Assembly: GCF_964355755.1 (NCBI RefSeq)
Contig: NC_092680.1
Coordinates: 14,919,001-14,983,000 of the forward strand
Direction of reading: 5' to 3'
Origin: Antedon mediterranea
Lineage: Eukaryota; Echinodermata; Crinoidea; Comatulida; Antedonidae
Length of the DNA: 64,000 nucleotides
The position numbers and the translations under genes are program-made. Below are positions 10,878-23,700 of the stretch, piece after piece (the first letter of the stretch is position 1; every line of letters starts with the position of its first letter). A model generated the notes under the pieces. The model saw only the letters and a list, made by a program, of their open reading frames with translations. It was not told where the DNA came from and ran no database searches.

Positions 10878-13069
10878 ATGAAGACCTTTATGATGACCAT
10901 TTGTTTATTGCTGGTTGCAATTGGTAAGTTTTTTTATATTATAAAATATATATAAATAGGCTATTTAATTTATTTTGTACTGTTCTATACTTTCATTTAG
11001 AAGTATTAGGTATTTTGAAGATGAGTTAATACTTGTTATTGTGCTTCTTACAATAATGTTTCTCTATAAAGTGTTGACACTTTTACCCTTTCTCTGTATG
11101 TTCGTTCAACCAGCGTTCAACTATATTTTTATGTAGAAATAATAGGAAATATAGTAATTGAATAAACTTGCATTCGTTTCTGATTTTCTATATTTGGGTT
11201 ATACAAATGTTTATCATCGAAAATGTTGATATTTCATAGTTTATGAATATATATATATATATTAAAACATATACCGTATTCCTTTTGTGAGAACTATGGT
11301 TAATAAATTAATACAATTGAAATTGAATTAAATTTGTATAGGGGCTATGAAAATCATTTCTGCAAAGAAAAAGAAAAGTCAGAAATATAAGGTTACACAA
11401 TATCATATTTAGAAAACCCGATTAATATAAAAATTTAAAATGAAAGTATTAACAAATACTGTAACGGCAAATTGTGTTAAATGCGGTATTTTAAAGATGT
11501 GTTGTCCCCAAACAACATGACAAATGAGGTTAATAAAAAAACTTTAAATAGGCTATTTTCGTTGAAAAATTATTTCACTTATAAAAAGACAAAAAAAAAA
11601 ACCGGTTAAATACAGTTTTCAGGTAGGCCTAAATAATATTTTGTGAAAAAAGTGAATAAATATTAAAAACATTAAAAACAATTTTTTTTTTCAGGGAGAC
11701 AAAAATATATCTTAAAATAATTGCCTCAAGTAAATATATTTAAGTCCCTCAAAAGCCCTGATGTGTATAAATCAAGTTATCACATCTTCTAACATCAATT
11801 CAAAGTTCAATAGGATTAGGATAATATTTATGCTATCCAAAATACATAACTTTTAAACTCCTCAGAGTATTTTCCAATCATTTTGAACAACATATTAAGG
11901 CTTCAAATTAATTCCGAGATTAGTGTATGCTCTATCTCATTAAAAAAAATAATTTATCGTGACTTTCAAAATGAAACATGTTTTATTAAATTTGCCAAAA
12001 TATTAATTGATATTAATAGGAAAGTTTAATTATAAAATAGATTACCTAAATTTCCGAAAAGACAAAATGATTTGATTAGTTTTTAGTCCAGTTGGCCTAT
12101 ATCAACAAGAACATTACTAAACAAGTAAAATAATATTTCCAAAAGTAGATCATGATAAAAAGGATGTTTACCTTATTTTCCATATAAGGCAAAGCTGAAT
12201 ATATGTCCAATATGGAAAGTAATTAATTTAGAAGATCTTTTCTTGCCTTTTCTACTAAATGATCTCTAGGTGACCTGTGATAGTATCTCTGACTCAGACC
12301 CGACACGAGGTGGTACATTACCATAGGAAATTCAATTATAAAGTTTCCTATTCTTTTTTATACACACTTCACTTCACTCAAACACGTGATTTACCTAAAA
12401 TAACTAATTCAGAATTAGTAGTTTGAGTCCTCAACTAAGAATTACTTTTAAATGTCCAATAGGTTTATGTAATTATTAATTATAATTAAAAGGAAAAATA
12501 ATTTGATTGTTATATTATGTTTTTTTCATGTTATTACAGCATCAGCTCAGTATCGATCTACAACCCCAAAATACTTCGCCCCAGTTGCTGGTGGAGGCGG
12601 GGTTAACATCAACGACCCAAACATCAACAGGAACAACCCACACATGAACAACCCAATGAACAACCCAAACGTCAACATCAATGATCCAAACTTTGCACAG
12701 CCCGCTAATGGTATGGGACAGTTCTCATCATATAACAAAAACGGTGGTGCTTCATCTTATTTTGCCAATAATGGTGCAAGTATGCCCCCTAATATTGCAG
12801 CCGGAGGTCTATCAAACAGCGCAGAAAACGTAGCTGACACACAAGGCCTAGGAGCATCAATTAATGACGTCGATGGTTCTGATGCAGCTGATGGCAGCTT
12901 CCTAAATCTGGATAATGATAGCGACTCAGAAGCAAGCATGAAGCAAGGAGTGAACGCAACCGCTCTTGGAGTTGTCTTAACGATCATCATCGTTCTCGGC
13001 ATCTTCGGAGTAGTTGCAATTATTCTAATCCGCCAACGACGACGACAACAACTAAATCGTTTAGAATAA
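10878..13069 (+). CDS. Asn-rich single-pass membrane protein, unknown family (191 aa, 2 exons)
   Basis: Exon 1 is 10878-10923 (ATG to a GTAAGT donor) and exon 2 is 12540-13069, joined in phase 1; 576 nt in total. Residues 1-19 form a signal peptide (hydrophobic MMTICLLLVAIASA, then Q). The ectodomain starts with TTPKYFAPVAGGGG and continues with Asn/Pro repeats of the type NINDPN and NNPMNNPN (about residues 33-62), then a Gly/Ser/Asn stretch and an acidic segment (about 110-145). A transmembrane helix (VVLTIIIVLGIFGVVAIILI, about 158-180) ends in a very basic short tail (RQRRRQQ). No known domain is recognised. It sits directly upstream of two large membrane proteins with the same topology and strand. 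An in-frame ATG at 12503 exists inside intron 1 but lacks a real signal peptide context. Confidence 0.75.
10924..12539 (+). other. intron 1 of the Asn-rich protein gene
   Basis: This phase-1 intron runs from GTAAGT to TTATTACAG. It is AT-rich and I see no exon or clear repeat family in it. Confidence 0.6.
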
Positions 13070-14493
13070 ATTGTCAACTAAACTATAGACTTATATGAGA
13101 TGCAACTTTTTTATTATACTCACCGGAAAAAGATTATTTTAGTAAATTTTGCATTGAACTTTTATGAACATCAAATTTGGCTGTTTCAGTATAATGAGTA
13201 TAATCTTTAATATTGTAATGTAGGCTGGCCTCCCTAGAAACTTCCTGGCGAATATAATATTAATTGCATGGTAACATGATACTTTATATTTCGGTTGTCG
13301 TAATTCTAGCAGATTGATCTGTAGGCCTATGCTAGGCTTAGGTCTATGGAATTTATGATACCGTGTTTAGTGCGTAAATTAAGTGACTAGGCCTACAAGG
13401 CCTTGTAAAATTATAGACCCAAAACTCCCAATCAACCATTATAAAGTTAGCATTAGTACATGGTTATAATTTGCGTGCAATACTTTAGAAGTGTGTCCTT
13501 CTAAATGACGTAATCCCAGAAAAATTTAAATAAAATGATTTGACATCGTAAAATAATAATGCGTTTATTGATTACTTGTTCCTGAGTTACTATTTTGTCT
13601 CTGACGCATTAGTACCTTGGTTAGTTAGTTCTAAACTGTTTGATGGCAATTAGTGTACGCCTATTTCTGGTTAAATTTGAAGCGTATACAGAGAGTTAAG
13701 CGCTGTCTCTCAAACTTTATGTTACACAATGTGACGTCACATAACTGCCATATTTGGGCACATTACACTTTGTCAAACTAGTTTGATAGTGTTTCAGATA
13801 ACTACGATGCATAATGTTATTTTATATTGGTTCAAGAGACGCATGCGCAGCATACAAAGTCACTGGTGGAAGAATACATTCAATTCTGATATGTAAAGAA
13901 AAATTGAATTGAATAGTCCTGTACCTCTTGTCTGACTCGTCACACGGAGCTACACATTGCAGATAGGGGAGATGTCCTATTACGACACTTGTCATTCAAT
14001 ATTAAATTTACGCTGACATTGTGTATCTTTACCGTGTTTTTGACCCCATTTAAAAATGTAATTTTCGGGTGTGAGGTCAATTAAAACACTTCATCTAAAT
14101 AAGGACACGCTTGGATCACGTCATTGTTGCCAGTTAATCATTACACATTGTCGGCGTAGCTTCAATTGACCATTTCGTCCAGCATTGTTTTGACTGAGCT
14201 AATCAGTAATTTTGTTTAAAAATAGAAAAAGAGCATGAACGTATTGAACATTAATTACACTATATTCATAAAAGAAGTAATCCGCTACACTAGACCAATA
14301 TACAAAAAACACTTATATAACAATGAAAAGATAAAGTAACACTTATACTAGCCCTCGAATTGTTTGCTGCATTAAAAAAAGATAATCTATATAATTCTGA
14401 TGACAATACCAGCAGAAAATTATTATACGTTTCATCATTGAATATATTCTAATTTAGGAGTATGGCACAGTTCAGATAAACCTTGGTTGTACA
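13070..14493 (+). other. 3' UTR and spacer between the Asn-rich gene and the first MAM gene
   Basis: A canonical AATAAA at 13529-13534, about 460 bp after the stop, is the best polyadenylation candidate for the Asn-rich gene. A MITE copy lies at 13701-13797. A TATATAAT stretch near 14389-14396, about 100 bp before the MAM-gene start codon, could be a TATA element, but AT content makes this weak. Confidence 0.4.
13701..13797. mobile_element. MITE family 1, copy 1 (short)
   Basis: Left end CTGTCTCTCAAACTTTATGT and right end AGTTTGATAGTGTTTCAG are inverted relatives of each other. The interior shares GTGACGTCACAT and CCATATTTGGGCACAT with the copies at 21902-22059 and 44134-44400. Confidence 0.6.
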
Positions 14494-17400
14494 ATGTGTC
14501 GTTGGTATTTGGTTGTTCTCTTTGTAGTCTTTAGTTACTGTTCTATTGCTGTTTGTGATTTGAACTGCGGGTTTGAGCAAGACTTATGTGGGTTTACCAC
14601 AGAATCAGAATTGGGATGGAGAAGAAGAAATGCAAGCATGAGTCAACTACCAGAAACAGACCATACTCTTAGAGCTGAATCCGGTAAGCAATGTTGTAAG
14701 GAAATGGTTAGTGGCACTAGTCTTAGCTATATAGGCCTACCTACCGTGCCAGTTTCAGCACAAAAGATAAGGACAACCCCAAAAAACTAATACCAATAGG
14801 GTTTACTGAATTTTAGGCTTATTTTAAATTATGAGATATCTACGTATATGACCTTCTATAAATCTTAAACATGATGAAAGTAGTTTAAAATATTTCTTTT
14901 ATTCTGAGATTGAGTCTTTTTGTAGTGTTTCTTCTTTTTAGAAACTAGAAAAAAATTACAAATCTAGAGTCGAGAATTTATTAAACATATGAAAAAGAAG
15001 GAATCTTACATTTTTGGTCAAATTTCCATTATTAAAACACTTGCATTGTCTAAGTTTATATATAACACAAGTATACCGTAATTAATGTTTCAAAAGATAT
15101 TATAAAACAAATAGAAAAGCTACTACTATATACGTTTCATGGGAACTAGAAGTGAAAAGATAAAAAGAACAATCTTAATTAAAAATCTCAAAGAAGGTGG
15201 TTTAAACATGCCAGATATTAGCTCTGTGGCTGAATCACTTAAACTAAATTTGGTCAAGCGACTGTTTAGTCCAGATTCAGGTAAATGGAAATGCATACCA
15301 AAATATTTCCTTCACCCAATTGAATATACAGAAAAAATTACTAAACTTAATTTAGATGATCATGCTAACTTGAGAGATATGCCTACATTCTACAAGAATA
15401 TGATGAATGCTGTTGTAAAATGTAATAATATTGTGTATCCAGAACCAACAACTTTAATAGAAATAAAAAATCAACAATTATGAGAAAAGAAGTTTATAGT
15501 ATCTAAAAAAACATTTGTACTTCAAATCATAGTTATATTCTGATTTTAAAAACAATTGGTGATATATTTATAAATACGAGTACGAACTGCAGGTGAAATA
15601 ATTTAAAATTTGTATAAAAAACATAATGGTTTAAATGAGTAATTTCAGGTTATGAATGCCAAACTAAATGTGTGGAAAGAAGTTATTAGAAGAGACAATC
15701 CAAATAATCAAGATGTAGGTAGTAATGATTCATTGCTGCATAAGACCATTAAAGGATTTATATACTATTAAATATTTTTATAAACAAACGTTCCAGTGAA
15801 CCAGGTTCACAAAGTGGGAATGTGAACTAAATAACGTAGAAATAGATTGGAATAAAATATGATATTATGAGGTAAGATGAGACAACTTTAAACTCCTACA
15901 TCGAATCTTACCGTGTGAAAAAAAGATTAAAACTATGGAATTTAGCAGAAAACAATTTATTTGACAATTGTATAAATCAGATTTAAAGGTGTGTTGTCTA
16001 ATTACTTTCCAGCTGAAGATAATATTACTTTGTTTAAAATTGTTACAGGAATAAAAAAAAAAACAATATTATAAATGAATTCGCTGTTTTTATTCTGTAT
16101 ATACAAGGTGTACACATAATGTCCAATGTTGAAAGAAAAGATAAAGATGAAAAAACATATCTGGATTCTTTTCACTCTTGAAGTGAAAAATCTAATAGAA
16201 AATGAACATATGTGTAACTTAAATAAGGCACAACAATAGGGTACCAAAAAAAAAACTCTGCTACAATTGATAGCATGAAATATAAATTGTGTGAAGTGTT
16301 TTTTCATATTTTCTAAATGCAATATGTGTTTATTTCTCAAATACGAATTGTATACAATAGTAGTATTATAATAAGATGACATCTGGTATGAATCGTTTTA
16401 CATACACACAGAGCCAAAATGGCATCTTGGACTTGCAGTGTATGGATTCTAACCTTACGGTTTTCATTAATTATATCATTCCATGCTATCATCCTAATTA
16501 TCTAAATTTCTTTTGCATTCCCGTTTTTTCATCTCATCCATTTTTTCTCGGTGAAAAGGGAGGATATTTATATTCCTCCTCTGAGTTTAAAGCCTCACTA
16601 CCCGAACACGGACACAATTTTAAGTACGATTTTAATGACTGTATAACCATGTTTTATCTATATATTTTAATTAACATCTTCTTTGAAAAGCAAATATGGT
16701 TCTATATTGAAGTATTATTATTATTATTATTATTATAATTATATAAATATATTGTATTTTACTACTTTTAACACTGTAAGAATCGTAATAGCCTATGAAA
16801 CAATAGAGAGGAAAAAATATGCAAATATTAATTGTCACAAATGAAGTACACACTGTCTGACGTGTCAGAGCTTTAGAGAAGAAGCATAAGCATATTGAAC
16901 ACATTTAGTGGGATAATATATACTCTATTTATTTATAATGCATTATTACTACCAATATAATTTGTGCTAAATGATCTTACTAGGTAACATTATTGCATTG
17001 ACGTGGATTGATTCCGACGAAACACAGCAACCAAGGCGCATTCGAACACCAGTAGTAAAACGAAGCGATCTTCTATATTGTCTGGAGTTCTATTACTTTG
17101 TAACAGAAATCAATAACAGAATTGAAGTGTTAATAGAACAAGATGGCCAAGCTGTAGAAACTACTTCGATTTGGAATCGTACTGAACTCGCGTCATTCCA
17201 ATGGAAACGTGCTTTGATAGACATTGATTCTGTCAAGTCGCACTTTGTGGTAGGTTTGCAACAATTAGCTTAAAAACAGTATTGGGTTTGAGATAAACAT
17301 TATTCGATGTCTAAAAGAATGAATAACAATGAACCAGTAAGGAATAATTACTTTAAGGTGCAACAAAAACCCCATAATATAATTTTAAAATTCCTGGCAC

Positions 17401-17720
17401 ATAAATGTTAGGTAAAATGAAGTCCCAAAAATGTTTTAACTACACTTCAACTATAATGGTATGGATATTATCATACCAAGTAATTATCTATAAAAGTTTC
17501 TTCTATTGTTAAGTAACAAATATTTCTGAACGTATTTAGTATCTTAGCAATTGCCAAATCTATGAACAAAGATTGTAAATGTTCTTGAAACTGATCTTTC
17601 TACTCAAATCTTATCCATAATGGTAGATTATCTTTGAAGGGACAGTCTTCGATTCGGATCCGGTTGAATCACTTATTGCACTTGATGATATTAAGCTTCG
17701 AAGTGGCGCTTGTAATCAAG
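14494..17720 (+). CDS. first MAM gene: signal peptide and MAM domain 1
   Basis: Exons are 14494-14683 (signal peptide, [18 protein letters not shown]), 16984-17249 ([10 protein letters not shown], then SIWNRTEL) and 17627-17720 ([16 protein letters not shown], final Cys in GACNQ). All four MAM cysteines are present. The GHY-type start of the middle exon is diverged to GNIIALTW. The 2.3 kb first intron holds an L1-like fragment and the third intron a minisatellite. Confidence 0.8.
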
Positions 17721-20700
17721 GTAAACAATTTGTAACAATGAGTCAGCAGTTCTATCATTCTGGTCTTTCCATAAAAAGGATTTAAAGAAGATGGTTGGAG
17801 ATCAAATGAATATAAAAATAGACGTATAACATTGTTAAATATAAAAATTTGTCTTTTATCATACTCACTTCACGTATATTTCTGAGCCTATAAAGACAAG
17901 GCTGACCACGTCGTGTTCAGGTCTGAGCCCGATTTAAAGACAAGGCTGACCACGACGTGTTCATTTCTGAACCCGACTTAAAGACAAGATTGACTATGAC
18001 GTGTTCATTTTTTAGCCCGACCTAACAACAAGACTGACCATGACGTGTTCATTTTTTAGCCCGACCTAAAAACAAGGCTGGCCATGACGTGTTCATTTCT
18101 GAGCCCGACCTAAAGTCAAGGCTAACCACGACGTGTTCATTTCTGAGCCCGACCTAAAGACAAGACTGACCACGACGTGTTCTTTTCTGATCCCGACCTA
18201 AAGACAAGACAGACTATACTATGACGTGTTCATTTCTGAGCCCGACCTAAAGACAAGACTGACCATGACGGGTTCATTTTTTAGCCCGACCTAAAAACAA
18301 GGCTGACCATGACGTGTTCTTTTCTGATCCCGACCTAAAGACAAGACTGACTATAACGTGTTCATTTTTTAGCCCGACCTAACAACAAGGTTGGCCATGA
18401 CGTGTTCAGTTTTTAGCCCCACCGTAAAGACAAGGCTGACCAAGACTTGTTCATTTCTGAGCCCGACCTATAGACAAGGTTGACCACAACGTTTTCATTT
18501 CTGAACCCGACCTAAAGACAAGACTGATCATGACGTGTTCATTTCCTCCCTTAAGAGTATAACGTAGTGGTAACATTCTAAAAATATTTAAAAGGAATTT
18601 TTTGTCTACATTCTATGTCCGACAATAGTTTTTAAGTTAGACATTATTATTCAACACAAAGAAAATAGCCTACATTAACAATTTTCTTTTTCTAACTTAA
18701 TCAAGAACCCAGATAGGCTTACAGTTTATAATGTTCGACTATCATTATTGTTTAATTTTCACACAAAATTATTTATTCCAGCATTTTAGATAACGGAAAA
18801 TAGAAAGTTAGGATATTACTTTACTTACAGAATTTGCTTGCGATTTTGAGGATTCATTTTGTCTGGAGCAAGTTACTGGATCTGACCATTTTGATTGGAG
18901 AATTGGCAGTGGACAAACGACTTCCGTTAATACTGGTCCACGCTTTGACCATACACTGGACGACACGACAGGTATTCATCTTGGAATTGTTCCATGAAAT
19001 TAACAAAAAAAATCTGACATTGGTGAAATTAAATAACATTTCAAACAGCAACAACAACTAAACATTAATATAATTTCTGATAACTAACCGATCCTTGTAA
19101 TCTTAGAAGTCGATCATTTTAAGTAGTGCCAATGATGGAACCCATAATATTTTCTCTTTCCAAGTTATTCCTTCACAGCCATTTCCGTCTGCGATGACTA
19201 TACTTCTTCATTCAAAAACAATCGTAGATTATAACACTTGATAAACTACCAAGGTGAATGAATGAATTGTGATAATGCCACGCTGTAGGATTGCCTTTAA
19301 TGTTGTTTAAGCATAAAAGTAATCTAAATCTAATTCATTGTAGGCCGTTATGCATACATCGAAACAAGCTCACCCAGACGACAGGGAGATGAAGCCATTT
19401 TGAAGACATTGGCCATCGCTCCATCATCTGACCTCAGGCCTCATTGCCTCCATTTTTGGTACCATATGTATGGTGAGCATATAGAATCTTTAACTGTGAA
19501 CATCTCTGTGGTGAATGACAGTGGACCAGGAGTAATGGTGTGGTCAAAATCTGGGAGTAGAGGAAACGTTTGGAGACCAGCGGAGATTGAACTGCGTCAA
19601 AATAACACATTTGAAGTAAGTAAACATTATGAATTATTATTCATTTAGAATATAAAAATATTTGTTTTGTGTTCTGTTCAAAATTAATAATGGCACGGTT
19701 AAAATATTACTGTTATTTAAAAAATGTTGAATCATATTTCAATAAGAATATCATTTTTGTGGTTTCCCCCACAAATTAGAACGAGAAATATTAGCAGAAA
19801 GCAAGTGATAAAGAATTCCACTCTCCGTACTCTATCTTAATTTGTTCAGTATCTTAAGGTACAGCGTCACATATTCATAACAAATGTACAGTATACATAT
19901 TTGTTTTTAAATAAAATAAAAATTGTTTTCCTGAATGTTTACAACAAATGGTTGTTGTTTCTATATCTTGCACCAAACAGAGGGCTTCAATCATACAGCA
20001 CTTTTCCTTGTTTTACTTGCTTGTAAGAGGCAAGATGGCATAACTTATTTTCTGTAAATGTTATCAAATGCTTAACAATATCCAAGTGCATCTAATAATT
20101 AAATGAATGAATGTTTTGTATTAAAATGATAGGTAATGTTTCAAGCAGTACGCGGTGCAGGAATACGTGGGGATATAGCCATAGATGATATAAGTGTTGA
20201 ATTAAGATCGTGTATTATTCATGGTATGTGTACAAATACATTGATAAAGTAGGCCTACTTATAATCAGCCTTACAAACAAATGATCACTACACGAGACAG
20301 ACAAATAAACGAACAGATTAACAGATGAAGAATTAAAAATAGAACAAATGTCTTATGAACCAACATAAACCAATGAACGAATACATTACAGTAGTGCAGA
20401 TAAATGGACATGTTAACGACTGGTTAAATATGAACGAACTTAATTCTCAAATTAAAATGGTTGATTATTTCTTTCAATTAGATCTCTCAAATGTTACTAA
20501 TGCATCATGTGAATTTGAAGAAGCTGAGGTTTGCGGCTACATCCAGGATGATAATGACGACTTTGACTGGGTGTGGAAAAATGGAGCCACGGCTTCACTC
20601 GGAGTTGGTCCGTCCACAGACCATACAATGATGAATGGCTTAGGTAAGAATAGTTTTAAATGTATCGGTACCGTCTGTATGTTAAGCTGCACTGTTAAGC

Positions 20701-23700
20701 TTGCTTCACTAGGAAACGCAATGTAAGCGAATTGACCAGTCACATGCGTTGGATTATTCGAATTTCACTTGTAATTGGTCAACACGTAATGCAAGCGTTA
20801 CGTCCTTGTATTTTGTCTCCAGTGGGAACCAATTTACACAGACGAGCGGTAACCGTAAGCGGTAAACGGTAAGCGGAAAAAATAAATGTTATTTCTTATT
20901 ATGACCATTTACATCATACGGAGTTGATGGGTGGTTGAGCGGTGGTTAATTGTAGCTTAACAAAGATGTTCACTTGATGGTCTACACAATGACAACGTGT
21001 AACTATAACCTGCCATGGGAAGTGAGCTACTGCCATAAAGGTAGGCTTACTATCGACGCTGCAAGTATTCTATGATTAAGTTTATAAAGTCCACATATGG
21101 TTATTATGGTGGTGTAATTAAAGTTAATTAGTTAGTTTCTAATTGTCACCATTCTTTGTTGCATTCTCGTTAGATAATATTTGAAAGGACTCAGGATAGA
21201 TGCATATTTTACGTGGGACAAGCACTTTACAGCAGCTCATCTGTATAAATCTATTTTTATTCATTTTCTCTGCGTGTGATGAAACTGAAAATAATTGTGA
21301 TAGTGTCAATCAATATGATGACAATCCTCGGATGATGAGGATAAACATGGAATAAGAAAAATTACATTATTACAGCATTTGTGTAAAATGCCTTTTAAAT
21401 CCACCATGTGGTTTAAAATTGCTAAATATCTTTAGAACCGTACAGTACATTCGAGTAAAATATCAATACATAATATTGTTTTCTTGTTAGGTTTTTATAT
21501 GTATGTAACAATGACAGATCCGCGATTACAAGCACAGACTGCTCGTTTTATATCACCAAAAATAACTAGGCCAGAAAAATCACACTGCCTGGAGGTTTGG
21601 TACCACATGTATGGAAATAGAGTTTATCAAATGTTATCCGTATACAAACTCGATGCTGACCAATCAGAAATCAAACTGTGGAACGCAGATGGTAACCATG
21701 GTGATTACTGGCATAGAGCGGCGTTTGAAGTAGAAAGTAAATCTTCATATAAAGTATGTTTTTCATTCAATAAATGAGAAAATCTTATTTTAGTATGATT
21801 TTCTGTTTTGTATTGTTTTTTTTAGGCTATGTACGGAATTTTTATTCTGAAATAAAGTTATCAATCAATCAATAATTAGTAAAATAATTCACATTATATG
21901 AAGCTACACTACCAAACTTCATGTGACAAAAAAAAAATGTGATGTTTCCATATATGGACATGATGATGTCATATCACTCTCATGTTTGGAAATATCACTA
22001 CCATATTTGGGCACATCACACTTTTTTGTTAAATAGTTTGATTGTTTGATAGTGTAGCTTAACAAAGATGTTCACTTGATGGTCTACACAATGACAACTT
22101 GTAACTATAACCTGCCATGGGAAGTGAACTACTGCCATAAAGGTAGGCTTACTATCGACGCTGCAAGTATTCTATGATTAAGTTTATAAAGTCCACATAT
22201 GGTTATTATGGTGGTGTAATTAAAGTTAATGGTTGCTGTTTCTAATTGTCACCATTCTTTGTTGCATTCTCGTTAGATAATATTTGAAGGGACTCTTGGA
22301 TATTCTACATTTGGCGATATTGCTATTGATGACGTCATTGTTACAGAGGGGGTATGTCAAATACATGGTAAATATGCATGATCCTAACTTTAAAATAGAG
22401 ACTTATTTTATGATTCAACATGTATCTGGAGTTAATTTACATGAGATAAGAAAAGGACGACAAAACGAAACACGGCAAGAACAAAAAGCAAAACTGCACA
22501 GTGTAGATGACATCAACCGTTACTGTGGATTGTCACAGTGAAAAGTTTAATGAGCCTTTTCCATTATTCGAAATATTCATGCCATACCAAAGCTGTTCAT
22601 TCATTAACATTTAACGAACGTGGATATACATATTGTGTATCGAATATCAAATCAGAAAACTATTTTCTTTTCTATTCGAAAGTCTACAACTTATACACAT
22701 GTCTTTCATCCTGTTCTTATTATAGCCGTCACAACACCTCCACCGCAGCCAGAAAACACCGTTACGAATATTTCATGTGAATTCGAAACACGTGATGTCT
22801 GCAACTACACTCAAGGTATATATGATGATTATGACTGGGTGCCAGGTCAGGGCGGTGGCGTCATCTTTGGGCCTCAATACGACCACACTCTGCAATCATC
22901 ACGTGGTAAGATATCATTTCATTGGTTTATAATTATCATAATCAAAGTACTTTAAGTTATTACCGTTTTTGCATTACCAAAAAGTGCAAGACAATTACAA
23001 TTCTTATCTTTATCTTCTCTTGTAATTATCACTATCTATTATAATCATTACGGTTTCCACGATTTAGTCAAATTATGTGTTCATACCATTTTAATCGTCT
23101 TTAATTTAATTATTTATATTATCTAATAATATCTCTTGTTGAGTACCCAGAGTTCACTTTTATATATACAAAAATGTCAAGCTATATGCATCAAATAATC
23201 GGAATTTCACATCTATGGACATTGTTTTGTGTTCTAGCGATGATTTATGTTTTTATATAACGATTAATTATTATTAATAATATTGTGTGTATCGGGACTT
23301 CACATTCCTTAATATTTGCTTCTTATCCTTATACATTATTATACAGTATTTTATTTAATAAAATGCATTCTGTAATAAACGTTCAAATACGTTTTCGTTT
23401 CGAACATTCTAATTGTTTCTTTTCAAATACATATTACTTTTGAAACATATAGTAATGTCAATTTCGTTTGATTTTCTTTCTAATTTATACGGACTAAAAC
23501 ATTCGGTATTGGCTAAATTCAGTCGTGTCTTTAAAACATCATCATCAGTCGGCTGCGGAGCAGGCGACTACAAGCTTTCTCCAGCCACAACGGTCCTTGG
23601 CTAACTCTGACAGCCTATCAGAGGTAATCATGCCTCCTTCATCCCCTAAAAGCTGTTGGATGTATCTCAGAAAGTTGGTTCTCTGCCTTCCTCGTTTTCT

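Noticed and set aside
12503-12539. Alternative start of the Asn-rich protein at 12503
   Set aside because: The upstream exon at 10878 gives a proper signal peptide and clean GT..AG splicing; the ATG lies in the intron's acceptor region.
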